Shown here: positions 38,598-46,438 of the stretch, piece after piece
Numbering within the stretch: position 1 is the stretch's first letter
Layout of the letters: each line of letters starts with the position of its first letter
DNA from: Alkalilimnicola ehrlichii
GTDB taxonomy: Bacteria > Pseudomonadota > Gammaproteobacteria > Nitrococcales > AK92
NCBI RefSeq assembly: GCF_003399765.1
Contig: NZ_NFZV01000003.1
Coordinates: forward strand, 62,001-126,000
DNA: 64,000 bases
Reading direction: 5' to 3'
Notes under the pieces: generated by a model
Told to the model about the DNA's origin: nothing
The model's input: the letters and a program-made list of their open reading frames with translations, nothing else
Databases searched by the model: none
Made by a program: the position numbers and the translations under genes

Positions 38598-39548
38598 TTA
38601 GAGGGCCAATCGTTGAGCCGCGGTGTGAAGCCGGGCGGCGGGGTCGTGACCGAGCACGGACGTGTCGAGGAGAGCGTTTAATCGTTTGATGCTACCGTAG
38701 TGATTCAGTCCGATCAGGCGTAGGCGATGGCTAAATTGCCTTATGCGTGCTGCCGGTAAGCGGTCCAAAAGACCCAACAACGCGGGTTGTGCGGGTAAGC
38801 TGAGCCGAGGCGGCGGTAATGCCAGTGCACCACGTAGGGTATCGGCGAGCCTTGCAAAGGATAGCGGCTCGGCGTAACCCACATTCAGCGGCGTAAACCC
38901 TCCTGCAATGCGCCCTTGCCCGATGGCGTCGACGAGACCGAGGAGAACCTTGGCATAGTCGTCAACGTCGATGACCGTAAACCTCTGACTACCATTGCCA
39001 ACGCCCAGCCGTGCCTGCAGAAGACGCAACAGTCCGGGTAGAAAATAGCGATCCCCCGTGCCGAAGACATAGCGAGTGCGCAGGGCCAGCACCGGTATCG
39101 AGCAATGCGCTGCGTACGCAGCCAGCACATCCTCGCAGGCCGCCCGCGAGCGGGCGAGTTCGGTTTCCGGTCGGCGTGGGGCCTGTTCGTCGATGTCGGC
39201 TTGTTCCCCTTCGCCGTAAACCGAAAACGAGCTGGCGAAGAGAATGCCGCGAGTGTATGCGTTGCACTGGCGGGTCAGTGCCTCGACGCCGAGCGGATTG
39301 CAGGCGAACCCACTGCCGTCGTGGTCGATTTGCTTACTCGCACAGTGCACGATGACGTGCGGTTGCTCGGGTAATAAATCGGTGGGAGGCGAGGTCAACG
39401 AACCCGCCACACAACGGATATGAGGCGCTGCGGCCGTCAGCGGTTTTCGGTGCACGAAGGCGGTAACCGAATGCTCCGTTTGCGTCCGCAACCGTCTGAT
39501 AAGCGCGCTACCGACAAAGCCGGTAGCGCCAAGCAATACGATATTCAT
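38598..39548 (-). CDS. Extended SDR-like (NAD-dependent epimerase/dehydratase) protein, atypical active site
   Basis: 316 residues. The Rossmann signature GATGFVGSALIRRL starts at residue 7, and FASSFSVYGEGEQ fits the Ser-containing strand. The usual YxxxK of extended SDRs falls at LARSR (Leu and Arg in place of Tyr and Lys), so oxidoreductase chemistry by the standard mechanism is doubtful. It may bind NAD(P) for another reaction or serve structurally. It is the third gene of the AfsA-type operon, with 15- and 16-base gaps to its neighbours. Confidence 0.78.
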   Translation of the reverse strand: MNIVLLGATGFVGSALIRRLRTQTEHSVTAFVHRKPLTAAAPHIRCVAGSLTSPPTDLLPEQPHVIVHCASKQIDHDGSGFACNPLGVEALTRQCNAYTRGILFASSFSVYGEGEQADIDEQAPRRPETELARSRAACEDVLAAYAAHCSIPVLALRTRYVFGTGDRYFLPGLLRLLQARLGVGNGSQRFTVIDVDDYAKVLLGLVDAIGQGRIAGGFTPLNVGYAEPLSFARLADTLRGALALPPPRLSLPAQPALLGLLDRLPAARIRQFSHRLRLIGLNHYGSIKRLNALLDTSVLGHDPAARLHTAAQRLAL

Positions 39549-39563
39549 GCTTGCCCTCCCCCA

Positions 39564-40208
39564 TTACCAAAGGCCGGGCGCTAAGCGCTTACGGCCTTTT
39601 GCGTACGCGGCGTAATCGGGGATCTGTAACAAATGCCCTTCCTCAACGCGGATGCGATAAACCAGCGCCGGCAGAAAGACCAGGCCGAAAACGGCCAATA
39701 AGGGCCAGCTGAAAAACAGCACGAGGATACCGATATGAGCCAGCAACATCCCCGAGTATGCCGGGTGTCGCATATAGCGATAAGGGCCGTTACTGATAAT
39801 GGCTTCTTGCTCCGGTGTCCGCACCCGATGCGAATAGCAGCGGCCCAAGCTACGAATGGCGTAGCTACGAAACAGCGCTCCGCAAAGGAACAACGACAAG
39901 CCCACCGCATACCAAAGCCCGAACCCCTGCCAGAGTGGCGTTGCTGCCAATGCTGTCAACATCGTCAGGAAGCGCGCGACGGCATACAGCTCGCAGGTGC
40001 CGTTATCGTCGGCGATATCGCGTTTCGCCTCGCCCCGGGTAATACGAAACTCGGACAGAATCCAAACCGCATAAAGCAGTACCACCGCCAAAATACCCCA
40101 GCTATGAGCACCGTCGGCGCGGGCGGCACTGTAGACGCCCACAGCCAACAAGGCGATTAAGCCGGCGAGGGCGATGAGTAATGGGAACAGCGCGCGTAAT
40201 TTCTTCAT
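39564..40208 (-). CDS. Isoprenylcysteine carboxyl methyltransferase (ICMT)-family membrane protein
   Basis: 214 residues with about five transmembrane helices. The C-terminal core matches ICMT/PEMT-type methyltransferases: YSHRVRTPEQEAIISNGPYRYMRHPAYSGML, then EEGHLLQIPDYAAYAKG. Such enzymes use SAM to methylate a carboxylate or other group on lipid-like substrates at the membrane. It lies 16 bases after the AfsA-like gene. The substrate is unknown; carboxyl or hydroxyl methylation of the operon's product is a reasonable inference. Confidence 0.85.
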   Translation of the reverse strand: MKKLRALFPLLIALAGLIALLAVGVYSAARADGAHSWGILAVVLLYAVWILSEFRITRGEAKRDIADDNGTCELYAVARFLTMLTALAATPLWQGFGLWYAVGLSLFLCGALFRSYAIRSLGRCYSHRVRTPEQEAIISNGPYRYMRHPAYSGMLLAHIGILVLFFSWPLLAVFGLVFLPALVYRIRVEEGHLLQIPDYAAYAKGRKRLAPGLW

Positions 40209-40224
40209 GATTCACCCTCCTCCT

Positions 40225-41210
40225 TTAGGCGACCACGAAACTGGCTTCCGCACAGGTGCGGTCGCCTTGAGTCGCTTTCAGTTGGAGTCGTTGCGTACCG
40301 ACAGCCGCTTGGTCGTCGGCGACAACCGTTTCGGCCACAATGCCGACAGGCCGGTCCAGCTCGGCAAATGCGTAAAGCTCAGATCCAGGTGCTGAATTTT
40401 CGGGTACGGTGCGGTAACTCCCGGCAAGCCGCCGGCAACCTCCATCGCCAGTTGACGCATTCCCTCAAGCAGCAGCATGCCGGGAGCGTGATCGTTCGGA
40501 TGATCGAAGAAAAACAGATTGTTCAGATCGATAGCCAAGTTCGCGGCGATGCGGCCATCGATTCCCAGCCAGCGACGCTCGCCGAGAACGGAGCGAGCAA
40601 GGCGTGGGCGCGTACTAATTTCCAGCGCATTGGCTAACGGAACGGCACCTATTGCGGCGACGTTCGATGTGTGTTGCCGGGCGCCGCGGCGGAGCGCGCG
40701 GTAACGCTTTTTGGTCAGCACCGCAGAGTGTGAGAACTGTCGGTAGATCTGGCGACCGTCAACGTAGAAGGTGCTTTCCGCCGTGCCCGACTTAAAGCTG
40801 CCATCCGGATTGTAGCGAACGTCGGAGACGCAGATGTGGACATCGACATAATCGCATTCGCTCCAATCCAGTTCGTACAGCGAAGGCTCGGTGTCGACGC
40901 CCATGGTGCCGAGCACGAAATGCTGTCCTTGAGCGACGTTAAGGTAACTATGGCAACAGGCGATTCCGGCTTGGCGGCCGATTTCTATCAAGGGAAGCAG
41001 GACGTCGTTGGGGTGAAAGCGTAGCTCGTTCAGGTAGAGATTCGCTTGCGGTACGTAGGCGCCGCAGGCGAACTCCAGGGCCGATAGGCGTTGCATGGAG
41101 GTAACGAAAACGTTATCGATGCGACGTTTGTGGACAAGGTTGCGGGGAATAGTTCTTACATAGTCCAGGCCGGACTCTACTACGGGCGTTTCAGCAAAAG
41201 CGGACATCAT
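40225..41210 (-). CDS. AfsA-type double hotdog protein, interrupted by one missing base
   Basis: About 328 residues when joined. Two AfsA hotdog repeats are visible: the first with LVHKRRIDNVFVTSM and IEIGRQAGIACCHSYL, the second with DHPNDHAPGMLLLEGMRQL and LDLSFTHFAELDRPVG. AfsA condenses a beta-keto acyl chain from ACP with dihydroxyacetone phosphate to begin gamma-butyrolactone signal synthesis in Streptomyces. Read literally, the frame goes off after FTHL at AAA 40366-40368; one more base gives FAELDRPVGIVAETVV and a stop at 40225. AGGAGG lies 5 bases before the ATG at 41210 (8 before the ATG at 41207). It is the first gene of a five-gene operon. Confidence 0.83.
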
Positions 41211-41757
41211 CAATACCTCCTGATCGCTCCGCCAATGAAAGAGCCCGACGAACGCGCCGAAAGCAGATACTTAGCCGCGCTATGGGCGCGGTTTCGACGG
41301 TTAGTATCAACTCAGGGGCGGTGTGCCCTCCGAGTTTCGGGCTCTCCTACCAGCCTGTGGAGGAACGGCGGCGGGCAGATAGGTAAGGCGATGGGAGTGC
41401 GCATGGAAGGCAGCTGTGCTGTGATCGCTGCACTTACTCCCTGTGCCTTATCGCCATCCGTCGCTGCATGCCCCTCCGCAGCCTGTGTCTGCTGTCGCGT
41501 GGTGGTGCGACGATATTACTGCAGCGTTCGGCTGTCGATCGAACCTGCTAATAATTTCTTTACTTTACTCTTGTGTTGCGGCGCAACACCCTGTTGCATT
41601 GCATCATACGCCGAAAACTTCTAGTCAGGCAATGATCCGAATTGCTTATTGATGCAAATGAGATTATTGCTTAATGTGATACATTTGTCGATTGTGTTTA
41701 TTTTTACCCTGTTGTTGCGTGTTTTGGCCAAGGGCTGCTCGTGGGAGGGGAGTAACA

Positions 41758-41883
41758 GGTACCCGTCGTCGTAGCGGTTTGTCGTCATTTCTTCATGGGA
41801 GCGGCTGATGTGCCATGCCAACTCGCTGGTGCTAGCGGTGCATGATGTCGGCCTGGGGTTCGAGCAAAGCCGGCATCTGCCCC
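41758..41883 (+). pseudogene. uspA 3' remnant
   Basis: Bases 41758-41883 match 45306-45441, the last 40 or so codons of uspA, with several substitutions and small deletions that break the frame. GTGCTAGCGGTGCATGATGT is identical in both copies. No 5' part of uspA is present here, so it cannot encode a universal stress protein. Confidence 0.8.
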
Positions 41884-42071
41884 GGGAATACACAGACTTG
41901 TTGCAGTATCGGTGTGTCGAAGCGCCCCGAGCTCACTGCACAAATATCGTGTGCGGCTTGCGGCCGCTTTTGCGAGGCCGTTCTTTCGTGCCAACCGTCA
42001 GGTTTCACGAAAGCGCTAGTGTGAAAATCTTTCCAACTGAATCCTTTTGAGGCTGGTGGCCGAGTTTCCAC
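41832..42071 (-). pseudogene. Truncated copy of the 181-residue hypothetical gene
   Basis: The frame, opened by a GTG at 42071, gives VETRPPASKGFSWKDFHTSA, the N terminus of the protein encoded at 45482-46027, then jumps from ICAVSSGRF to DTPILQQVCVFP. 324 bp (108 codons) are missing between two copies of GAAGCGCTCC, leaving one copy (41919-41928, GAAGCGCCCC). The deletion keeps the frame. The ATG of the intact copy is GTG here, and the end runs into the uspA remnant. Confidence 0.8.
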
Positions 42072-42151
42072 AACGAACTCGCGGTTCTGGCCGCGTGCCT
42101 GCCCCGCATGGGCCAAACCATCCTAGCGGAGACGTGAGAGCGCTACGGTAG

Positions 42152-42263
42152 CCGTAGGTTGTGGTTGAGCCAACGGCGAAACCCAGCATCCCCCCAGCCC
42201 CTTCCCACCCAGCAAGCGTTTTAAGATGTTGGGTTTCGGCTACGCCTCAACCGCAACCTACGG
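42152..42263. repeat. 112-bp inverted-repeat element, orientation 1
   Basis: Bounded by CCGTAGGTTGTGGTTGAG (left) and its complement CTCAACCGCAACCTACGG (right; one mismatch between arms). An inner inverted pair CGAAACCCAGCAT/ATGTTGGGTTTCG makes the whole a large imperfect palindrome. Its reverse complement differs from 46327-46438 at only 3 of 112 positions, while the flanks of both elements match in the direct orientation. Confidence 0.9.
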
Positions 42264-42453
42264 TGCTGCCACTGCCGTGGTGGCCCGTTCAGCTCCGGGC
42301 TGCGCCATTCCAGCCCCCCGTTCCTTTAATTGGCCCGAATTTGTTCGGGGTGTCGGGGTAGCTGTCAGGGGGGGCGTTTTATTGATACCGGCAACTCGGA
42401 CAATCTCGAAAAGCTCGCGCTTTTTCGGGTATGGGGGAGGTGGTGCAAATAAA

Positions 42454-42495
42454 AGCATGAAGCCGACGCGGCTACAGCCGTGTCGGCTTCATGCT
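42454..42495 (-). terminator. Terminator of the symE-like gene
   Basis: AGCATGAAGCCGAC (42454-42467) pairs perfectly with GTCGGCTTCATGCT (42482-42495), with further pairs inside. Leftwards it is followed by TTTATTTG. It is 13 bases past the symE stop. Confidence 0.85.
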
Positions 42496-42508
42496 GAACG
42501 ATAGCAAC

Positions 42509-42703
42509 CTAAGCGCGCGGTGTGATGACCAATCGCTGGTCGCTCACTTGCACACGGATCGGAAGGTCAATGACGAAGCCGGCTTTTTCAAGCCAAGCGC
42601 CTTTGAGTAAAACGAAAGGAATGATTGTGTTTCTAGAGTGCGGACGAGGCTTGAGAGAATAATCCCGATAGCCTTTGCGCACCTTAAGATTGCGTTCTTG
42701 CAT
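42509..42703 (-). CDS. SymE-like toxin (type I toxin-antitoxin family)
   Basis: 64 residues from the ATG at 42703, which has AGGAG 8 bases upstream. The pattern LKVRKGYRDYSLKP, IPFVLLKGAWLEKAGFVIDLPIRVQV, RLVITPRA is that of SymE, a SOS-linked RNA-targeting or nucleoid-acting toxin with an AbrB-like fold. In E. coli the antisense RNA SymR, made from the opposite strand over the 5' end, controls it. A comparable RNA would run rightwards through 42690-42840, where the DNA has marked secondary structure, but I cannot see its promoter. Confidence 0.75.
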   Translation of the reverse strand: MQERNLKVRKGYRDYSLKPRPHSRNTIIPFVLLKGAWLEKAGFVIDLPIRVQVSDQRLVITPRA

Positions 42704-42759
42704 GTATTTCTCCTGTTGCAATTGTCAAGTTGCATGAAGAGCCGCCCCCAATTGGGCGG

Positions 42760-42837
42760 CCGGGAGGTTGACAACAGCAACAGGTACTGCCCCAGGTATT
42801 CCCTGCGCGCAGGTATTTTATTCCCTGGGCCTCCCGG
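42760..42837. ncRNA. Nested stem-loop, possible structured RNA
   Basis: The outer stem CCGGGAGG (42760-42767) with CCTCCCGG (42830-42837) encloses CCCAGG/CCTGGG (42791-42796, 42824-42829) and the palindrome CCTGCGCGCAGG (42802-42813). GGTATT occurs twice. The arrangement suggests a folded RNA, perhaps the SymR-like antisense RNA or the symE leader; transcription is not shown by the sequence. Confidence 0.35.
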
Positions 42838-42862
42838 CCATCGAGCCCCGGATTTCGGGCAC

Positions 42863-42892
42863 AAAAAACCGCAATCTTCCGGGGTGCGGTTT
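42863..42892 (-). terminator. Leftward terminator with T6 tail
   Basis: AAACCGCA and TGCGGTTT pair (8 bp) around an 11-base loop; leftwards it ends in TTTTTT. No gene lies between it and the SulP terminator 130 bp to its right, so it would end a short leftward transcript or back up SulP. Confidence 0.6.
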
Positions 42893-43020
42893 GGCCCGCC
42901 TGTTGGAGTTGTCAAGCTCCGAGAAGAAGGTTAATGGTGTCGGGTAGTACAGGTCAAGCTGTGAAACGTCCATTACGGTAGCCAAACCGTATCTGTTCCG
43001 GCTCAAGGGTAATGAGGCAT

Positions 43021-43049
43021 AAAAAAACCGCTGCGAAAGCAGCGGTTTT
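43021..43049 (-). terminator. SulP gene terminator
   Basis: ACCGCTGC (43026-43033) and GCAGCGGT (43038-43045) flanked by A6 and T5 make a strong bidirectional terminator 20 bases past the SulP stop. Confidence 0.9.
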
Positions 43050-43068
43050 TACAGCTAGCGTTGCTTTC

Positions 43069-44568
43069 TCAATGTGCTATCGCATCTGCCCCGGCTTTGT
43101 CGTAAGCGGCGAGTTTATCCATAAGCTCGCGTGCCTGCGGTTCCTCGGGCAGGACGACGTCGACTTTGGCTCCGTTACGACGGAGTTTGAGCACGATCTT
43201 ATCGATAGCGCCGACGGCGGAGCTGTCGGATAGGGAGACCTTGCTCAAGTCCAAGGTAACTTCCCGGTGCTTGGTCTCGTAGTCGATCTTATCGAGGAAA
43301 TTATCCACGGCAACGAAGAATAAGAAGCCGGAGGCGCGGTAAGTCCGATGTTGGCCATCGGCGCTGTCCTCCGCCGTGACCTGAATGCGGTGGGCCATTT
43401 TGCGTGCAAAGAAAACCGCGCTTAATAAGACACCGGCAAACACGCCGATAGCCAAATCGTGGGTGAGCACTACGGTGCCCATGGTGACGATGAGAACCAC
43501 GGCGTCCGTACGAGGCATCTTTGCCATCATTGGGATCGAGGTCCAGTCGAAGGTGCTGATGGAAACCATGATCATCACCGCGACCAACGCCGGCATGGGA
43601 ATTAAGGCAACCCAGTCGCTAAGGAAGAGAATAAGCAACAGCAGGTATACGCCGGCGGCAAGGCAGGATAGACGGCCCAATGCACCGGATTTCACATTGA
43701 TGATCGACTGTCCGATCATGGCGCAACCGGCCATGCCGCCGAAGAACCCGGAAACGATGTTGGCGAAGCCTTGGCCGCTCGATTCCCGGTTTTTATCGCT
43801 TGTTGTATCGGTTAAGTCGTCGACGATGGATGCCGTGAGCAGCGACTCCAGCAATCCGACTACGGTTAGCGTCAGCGCCACGGGAAGAATGATGCCTAAG
43901 GTCTCGAGGTTGAACGGCACCATGGGTATGCCGAATATCGGCGGGCCGGCCGGCAGTTCGCCTTCGTCGCCGACAGTACCGACCGGAAGTTCCCAGTATA
44001 TTGCGATGGCCGATAAGCCGATGATAACGATGAGTGCCGGCGGTATTGCTCGGAAAATGTACGGTAGGCCGTAAAGGATCGCTAAGCCCGCTGCGATCAT
44101 CGCGTACGTTATCCACCCGTGGCCGACGAAGTAATCCAACTGGGCCATGAAAATCAAAATGGCCAGGGCGTTCACGAATCCGAGCATCACGGTACGCGGA
44201 ATAAACATCATGTAGCGAGCAAGTTTCAGCTGGCCCGCGATAATCTGCAAAATGCCGGTAAGCACTGTAGCCGCAAACAGATATTCGACGCCGTACTCGT
44301 CGACTAGCGTGATCATCAACAACGCCATCGCGCCCGTCGCGGCGGAGATCATTGCCGGTCGGCCGCCGGCAAAGGAAATAACGATAGCGATGCAAACGGA
44401 AGCGTAAAGGCCCACTTTGGGGTCAACGCCGGCGATCAGAGAAAAGGCGATGGCCTCCGGAATCAATGCCAGGGCGACGACGATACCGGCGATGAGATCG
44501 CCGCGAACATTGCAAAACCATTCATGGCGCAGCGTATCCGTGCGGCGCTTGAGCGCGTCAGGCAGCAT
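43069..44568 (-). CDS. SulP family anion transporter with STAS domain
   Basis: 499 residues. About 12-14 transmembrane helices are followed by a C-terminal STAS domain (about 400-490, with [21 protein letters not shown]). The N-terminal pattern [32 protein letters not shown] is that of SulP permeases; members carry sulfate or bicarbonate. Because neither a carbonic anhydrase nor sulfate genes are adjacent, the anion is undecided. It reads away from the uspA gene across 417 bp, an arrangement in which SulP and UspA genes often share control. Confidence 0.92.
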   Translation of the reverse strand: MLPDALKRRTDTLRHEWFCNVRGDLIAGIVVALALIPEAIAFSLIAGVDPKVGLYASVCIAIVISFAGGRPAMISAATGAMALLMITLVDEYGVEYLFAATVLTGILQIIAGQLKLARYMMFIPRTVMLGFVNALAILIFMAQLDYFVGHGWITYAMIAAGLAILYGLPYIFRAIPPALIVIIGLSAIAIYWELPVGTVGDEGELPAGPPIFGIPMVPFNLETLGIILPVALTLTVVGLLESLLTASIVDDLTDTTSDKNRESSGQGFANIVSGFFGGMAGCAMIGQSIINVKSGALGRLSCLAAGVYLLLLILFLSDWVALIPMPALVAVMIMVSISTFDWTSIPMMAKMPRTDAVVLIVTMGTVVLTHDLAIGVFAGVLLSAVFFARKMAHRIQVTAEDSADGQHRTYRASGFLFFVAVDNFLDKIDYETKHREVTLDLSKVSLSDSSAVGAIDKIVLKLRRNGAKVDVVLPEEPQARELMDKLAAYDKAGADAIAH

Positions 44569-44985
44569 TTATGAATCCTTACCTTAAAGAGGGGCTATCG
44601 ACTCGCTAATATGTTTGGGAGCCAATTGGGATCGTTAGGAGGCGGGGGGCCAACGGGCCATTCGGCGCAAGACGTAACCGTTGAAGGTTGTGGTGAGCCG
44701 CGTTCGTATCGGGCCAAGGTCGTACGGCGTGTGTCGCGAGCAAGTCTTCGGCACGAGGCTCCCGATCAGCTCCTTAATAAATAAGAGAGCGCGCGAGTCT
44801 ATGCGATTTGTTACGGCGATACAAGCTTGATGAGCGTCAAGATCAGGCTAGGACAGCCTGTCGATCTTACGTTACTCTTACTGGTGGCTGATCGCTTTTT
44901 GGTTTGCCGGTTTAGCGGGCTTGTGCGTGTTCATGGCCGGACGCCGATTGGGCACTAGTTCAACGATCATTATCTTGGAGTCGCT
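44569..44985. other. Divergent regulatory stretch between SulP and uspA genes
   Basis: 417 bases with no gene. It carries two promoters reading apart and the FNR-type box at 44827-44840. TCTTACGTTACTCTTACTGG near 44868-44885 may include the uspA -10. Confidence 0.55.
44827..44840. promoter_or_regulatory. FNR/ANR-type box upstream of uspA
   Basis: TTGAT-GAGC-GTCAA matches TTGAT-N4-ATCAA at nine of ten positions. It is centred about 152 bp before the uspA start, so a start of transcription near 44875 would place it at the usual -41.5. Oxygen-limited induction of uspA-type genes by ANR/FNR is well known in Pseudomonas. Confidence 0.5.
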
Positions 44986-45452
44986 ATGCTGCGTCGTATC
45001 CTTGTCCCTGTGGATTTCTCTCCTGCCTCGGCACGCGCCTTGGCGGTTGCGCGCGATTACTGCCCCGAGGATGCGACGATTCGCATCCTACACGTGTTAA
45101 ACCCAAGCCAATTGGCCGCTCAGACAGCGAATCCGACCATTAACCCGATGCATGCGGCGGACATTCGCAGCGACGCCGAGCAACGGGCCTTGGAGAAGCT
45201 GCAAAAATGGATGCGCGAGGGCGAGGAGCAGGCGTTGGAGTTTGGCAGCGCGGCGGAGAAAATCAGCGAGCATGCCGAGCGTTGGGGGCGGATATGATCG
45301 CGATGGGTACCCGTAGTCGTAGCGGTTTGTCGCACTTCCTTCATGGCAGTGCGACCGAGTGGCTGGTGCGGCATGCCAAACCGCCGGTGCTAGCGGTGCA
45401 TGATGTCGAGCTGGGGTCCGAGCAAAGCCGGCACTTGCCCCCGGTGGAGTAG
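44986..45452 (+). CDS. Universal stress protein, interrupted by one missing base
   Basis: The first frame gives MLRRILVPVDFSPASARALAVARDYC and runs to ERWGRI with a stop at 45297. Adding one G to GGGGG (45284-45288) gives ERWGADMIAMGTRSRSGLSH and the rest of the UspA fold (LHGSATEWLVRHAKPPVLAVHD), 155 residues. The nucleotide-binding loop GTRSRSGLSHFLHGS is intact. The protein works in the cytosol during energy or oxygen stress. It begins the duplicated module; copy A keeps only its 3' end. GGAG lies 9 bases before the ATG. Confidence 0.88.
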
Positions 45453-45481
45453 TTAACCGGGGCAAGAGGCGAGGAAGTTGC

Positions 45482-46027
45482 TTAGTGTTGTGGCCTGAGG
45501 CTGGGCTCCAGCGTCGGGAATACGCAGACTTGTTGCAGTATCGGCGTGCCGAAGCGCTCCCACTCTCGTTCCCAGCGCTTGGCCGGTGCCTCGAAGGTGA
45601 AGGCCCACATGCTGCGGCTGGACTCATGAGTCATGATGAATTTATGGACGATGACCGGCTTCATGCCTTTGGGGGCATCGCGAAAGCGGCAAATTATAGT
45701 CTCGATGCCTGCTTCCGACGAGCCGGTCGTGAAGCGCAGCATATCTTTATCCGGTAGGCCCATAACAAAAGGCGCCAAGTAGCCGGCGGCATACTCTTGG
45801 GCGCTGCGCTGCCAGGCGCTGGTCAGGCGAGCAATCTGGACGGTGAAACCGGTTTCGAACCAGCGGCTTGCGGAGAAGCGCTCCGGGCTCACTGCACAAA
45901 TGTCGTGTGCGGCTTGCGGCTGCTTTTGCGACGCCGTTCTTTCGTGCCAACTGTCGGGTTTCACGAAAGCGCTAGTGTGAAAATCTTTCCAACTGAATCC
46001 TTTTGGGGCCGGCGGCCGAGTTTCCAT
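45482..46027 (-). CDS. Hypothetical protein within the duplicated module
   Basis: 181 residues, convergent with uspA. FSWKDFHTSAFVKPDSWHER at the N terminus, AHDICAVSPERF and FETGFTVQIARL suggest an alpha/beta protein with a pattern loosely like PsbP/DcrB-type folds (a Trp-flanked strand followed by a polar segment), but I cannot name a family. No signal peptide or membrane helix is visible. A second copy at 41832-42071 has lost 108 internal codons in frame. Start ATG at 46027 has AAGGACTTC upstream. Confidence 0.6.
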   Translation of the reverse strand: METRPPAPKGFSWKDFHTSAFVKPDSWHERTASQKQPQAAHDICAVSPERFSASRWFETGFTVQIARLTSAWQRSAQEYAAGYLAPFVMGLPDKDMLRFTTGSSEAGIETIICRFRDAPKGMKPVIVHKFIMTHESSRSMWAFTFEAPAKRWEREWERFGTPILQQVCVFPTLEPSLRPQH

Positions 46028-46326
46028 GCGGCGAAGTCCTTATTCGCTAATCCCTTTTCCGTGATACTTATAGCACGCCGGTCGGTTTTGGCAATATGCC
46101 AGGAAATTTGCCGGCGTGGGTACTGGATTGTTACGGACCTTATACGGAGGAGCCGAAGCATAATCCCGTTGGGCCGGACGAGGGGGCACAGAAAGTGCGG
46201 CGGGGCGAATCAAACGGACCCGGTTGAGGCGGCCCGCTAGAGTGACCGTCGAAAGGCGGTTCTGGCCGCGTGCCTGCCCCGCATGGGCCAACCCATCCTA
46301 CCGGAGACGTGGGAGTGCTACGGCAG

Positions 46327-46438
46327 CCGTAGGTTGCGGTTGAGGCGTAGCCGGAACCCAACATCTTCAAACGCTTGCTGGGTGGGAAGGGGCTGGGGGG
46401 ATGTTGGGTTTCGCCGTTGGCTCAACCACAACCTACGG
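46327..46438. repeat. 112-bp inverted-repeat element, orientation 2
   Basis: CCGTAGGTTGCGGTTGAG and CTCAACCACAACCTACGG are its ends. The one base that differs between the two arms is swapped left to right compared with 42152-42263, as expected if the whole element flipped with breakpoints in the outer ten bases. Flanking DNA matches copy A in direct orientation. Confidence 0.9.

Larger units (their letters stand above)
41758..42373 (+). repeat. Decayed copy of the duplicated uspA-hypothetical module (copy A)
   Basis: Collinear with 45306-46548 and in the same orientation, about 90% identical where it aligns. It lacks three blocks of copy B: about 45440-45515, 324 bp within the hypothetical gene, and about 46029-46252. 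The last 220 bp (42090-42373) are almost complete, except that the 112-bp central element is reversed. Confidence 0.85.
41211..42508. other. Long stretch without an intact gene upstream of the AfsA-type operon
   Basis: About 1.3 kb. 41211-41600 must carry the operon promoter, but I see no convincing consensus; 41631-41720 is AT-rich. GTTGCGGCGCAAC at 41575-41587 is a small palindrome. From 41758 onward it holds a decayed copy of the uspA-hypothetical module found intact at 45306-46548, and it ends in the symE terminator. Confidence 0.6.
42704..43068. other. Structured gene-free stretch between symE-like and SulP genes
   Basis: 365 bases. It holds three copies of a 17-bp motif, TTGACAA-N3-CAACAGG (42768-42784 plus strand; 42712-42728 and 42899-42915 minus strand), the hairpin GCCGCCC/GGGCGGC (42741-42760), a multi-stem structure (42760-42837) and two terminators. 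Reading frames here lack homology. Confidence 0.7.

Noticed and set aside
42818-43006. 62-codon open frame between symE-like and SulP genes
   Set aside because: It runs through terminators and hairpins and has no homology; structured non-coding DNA is the better reading.
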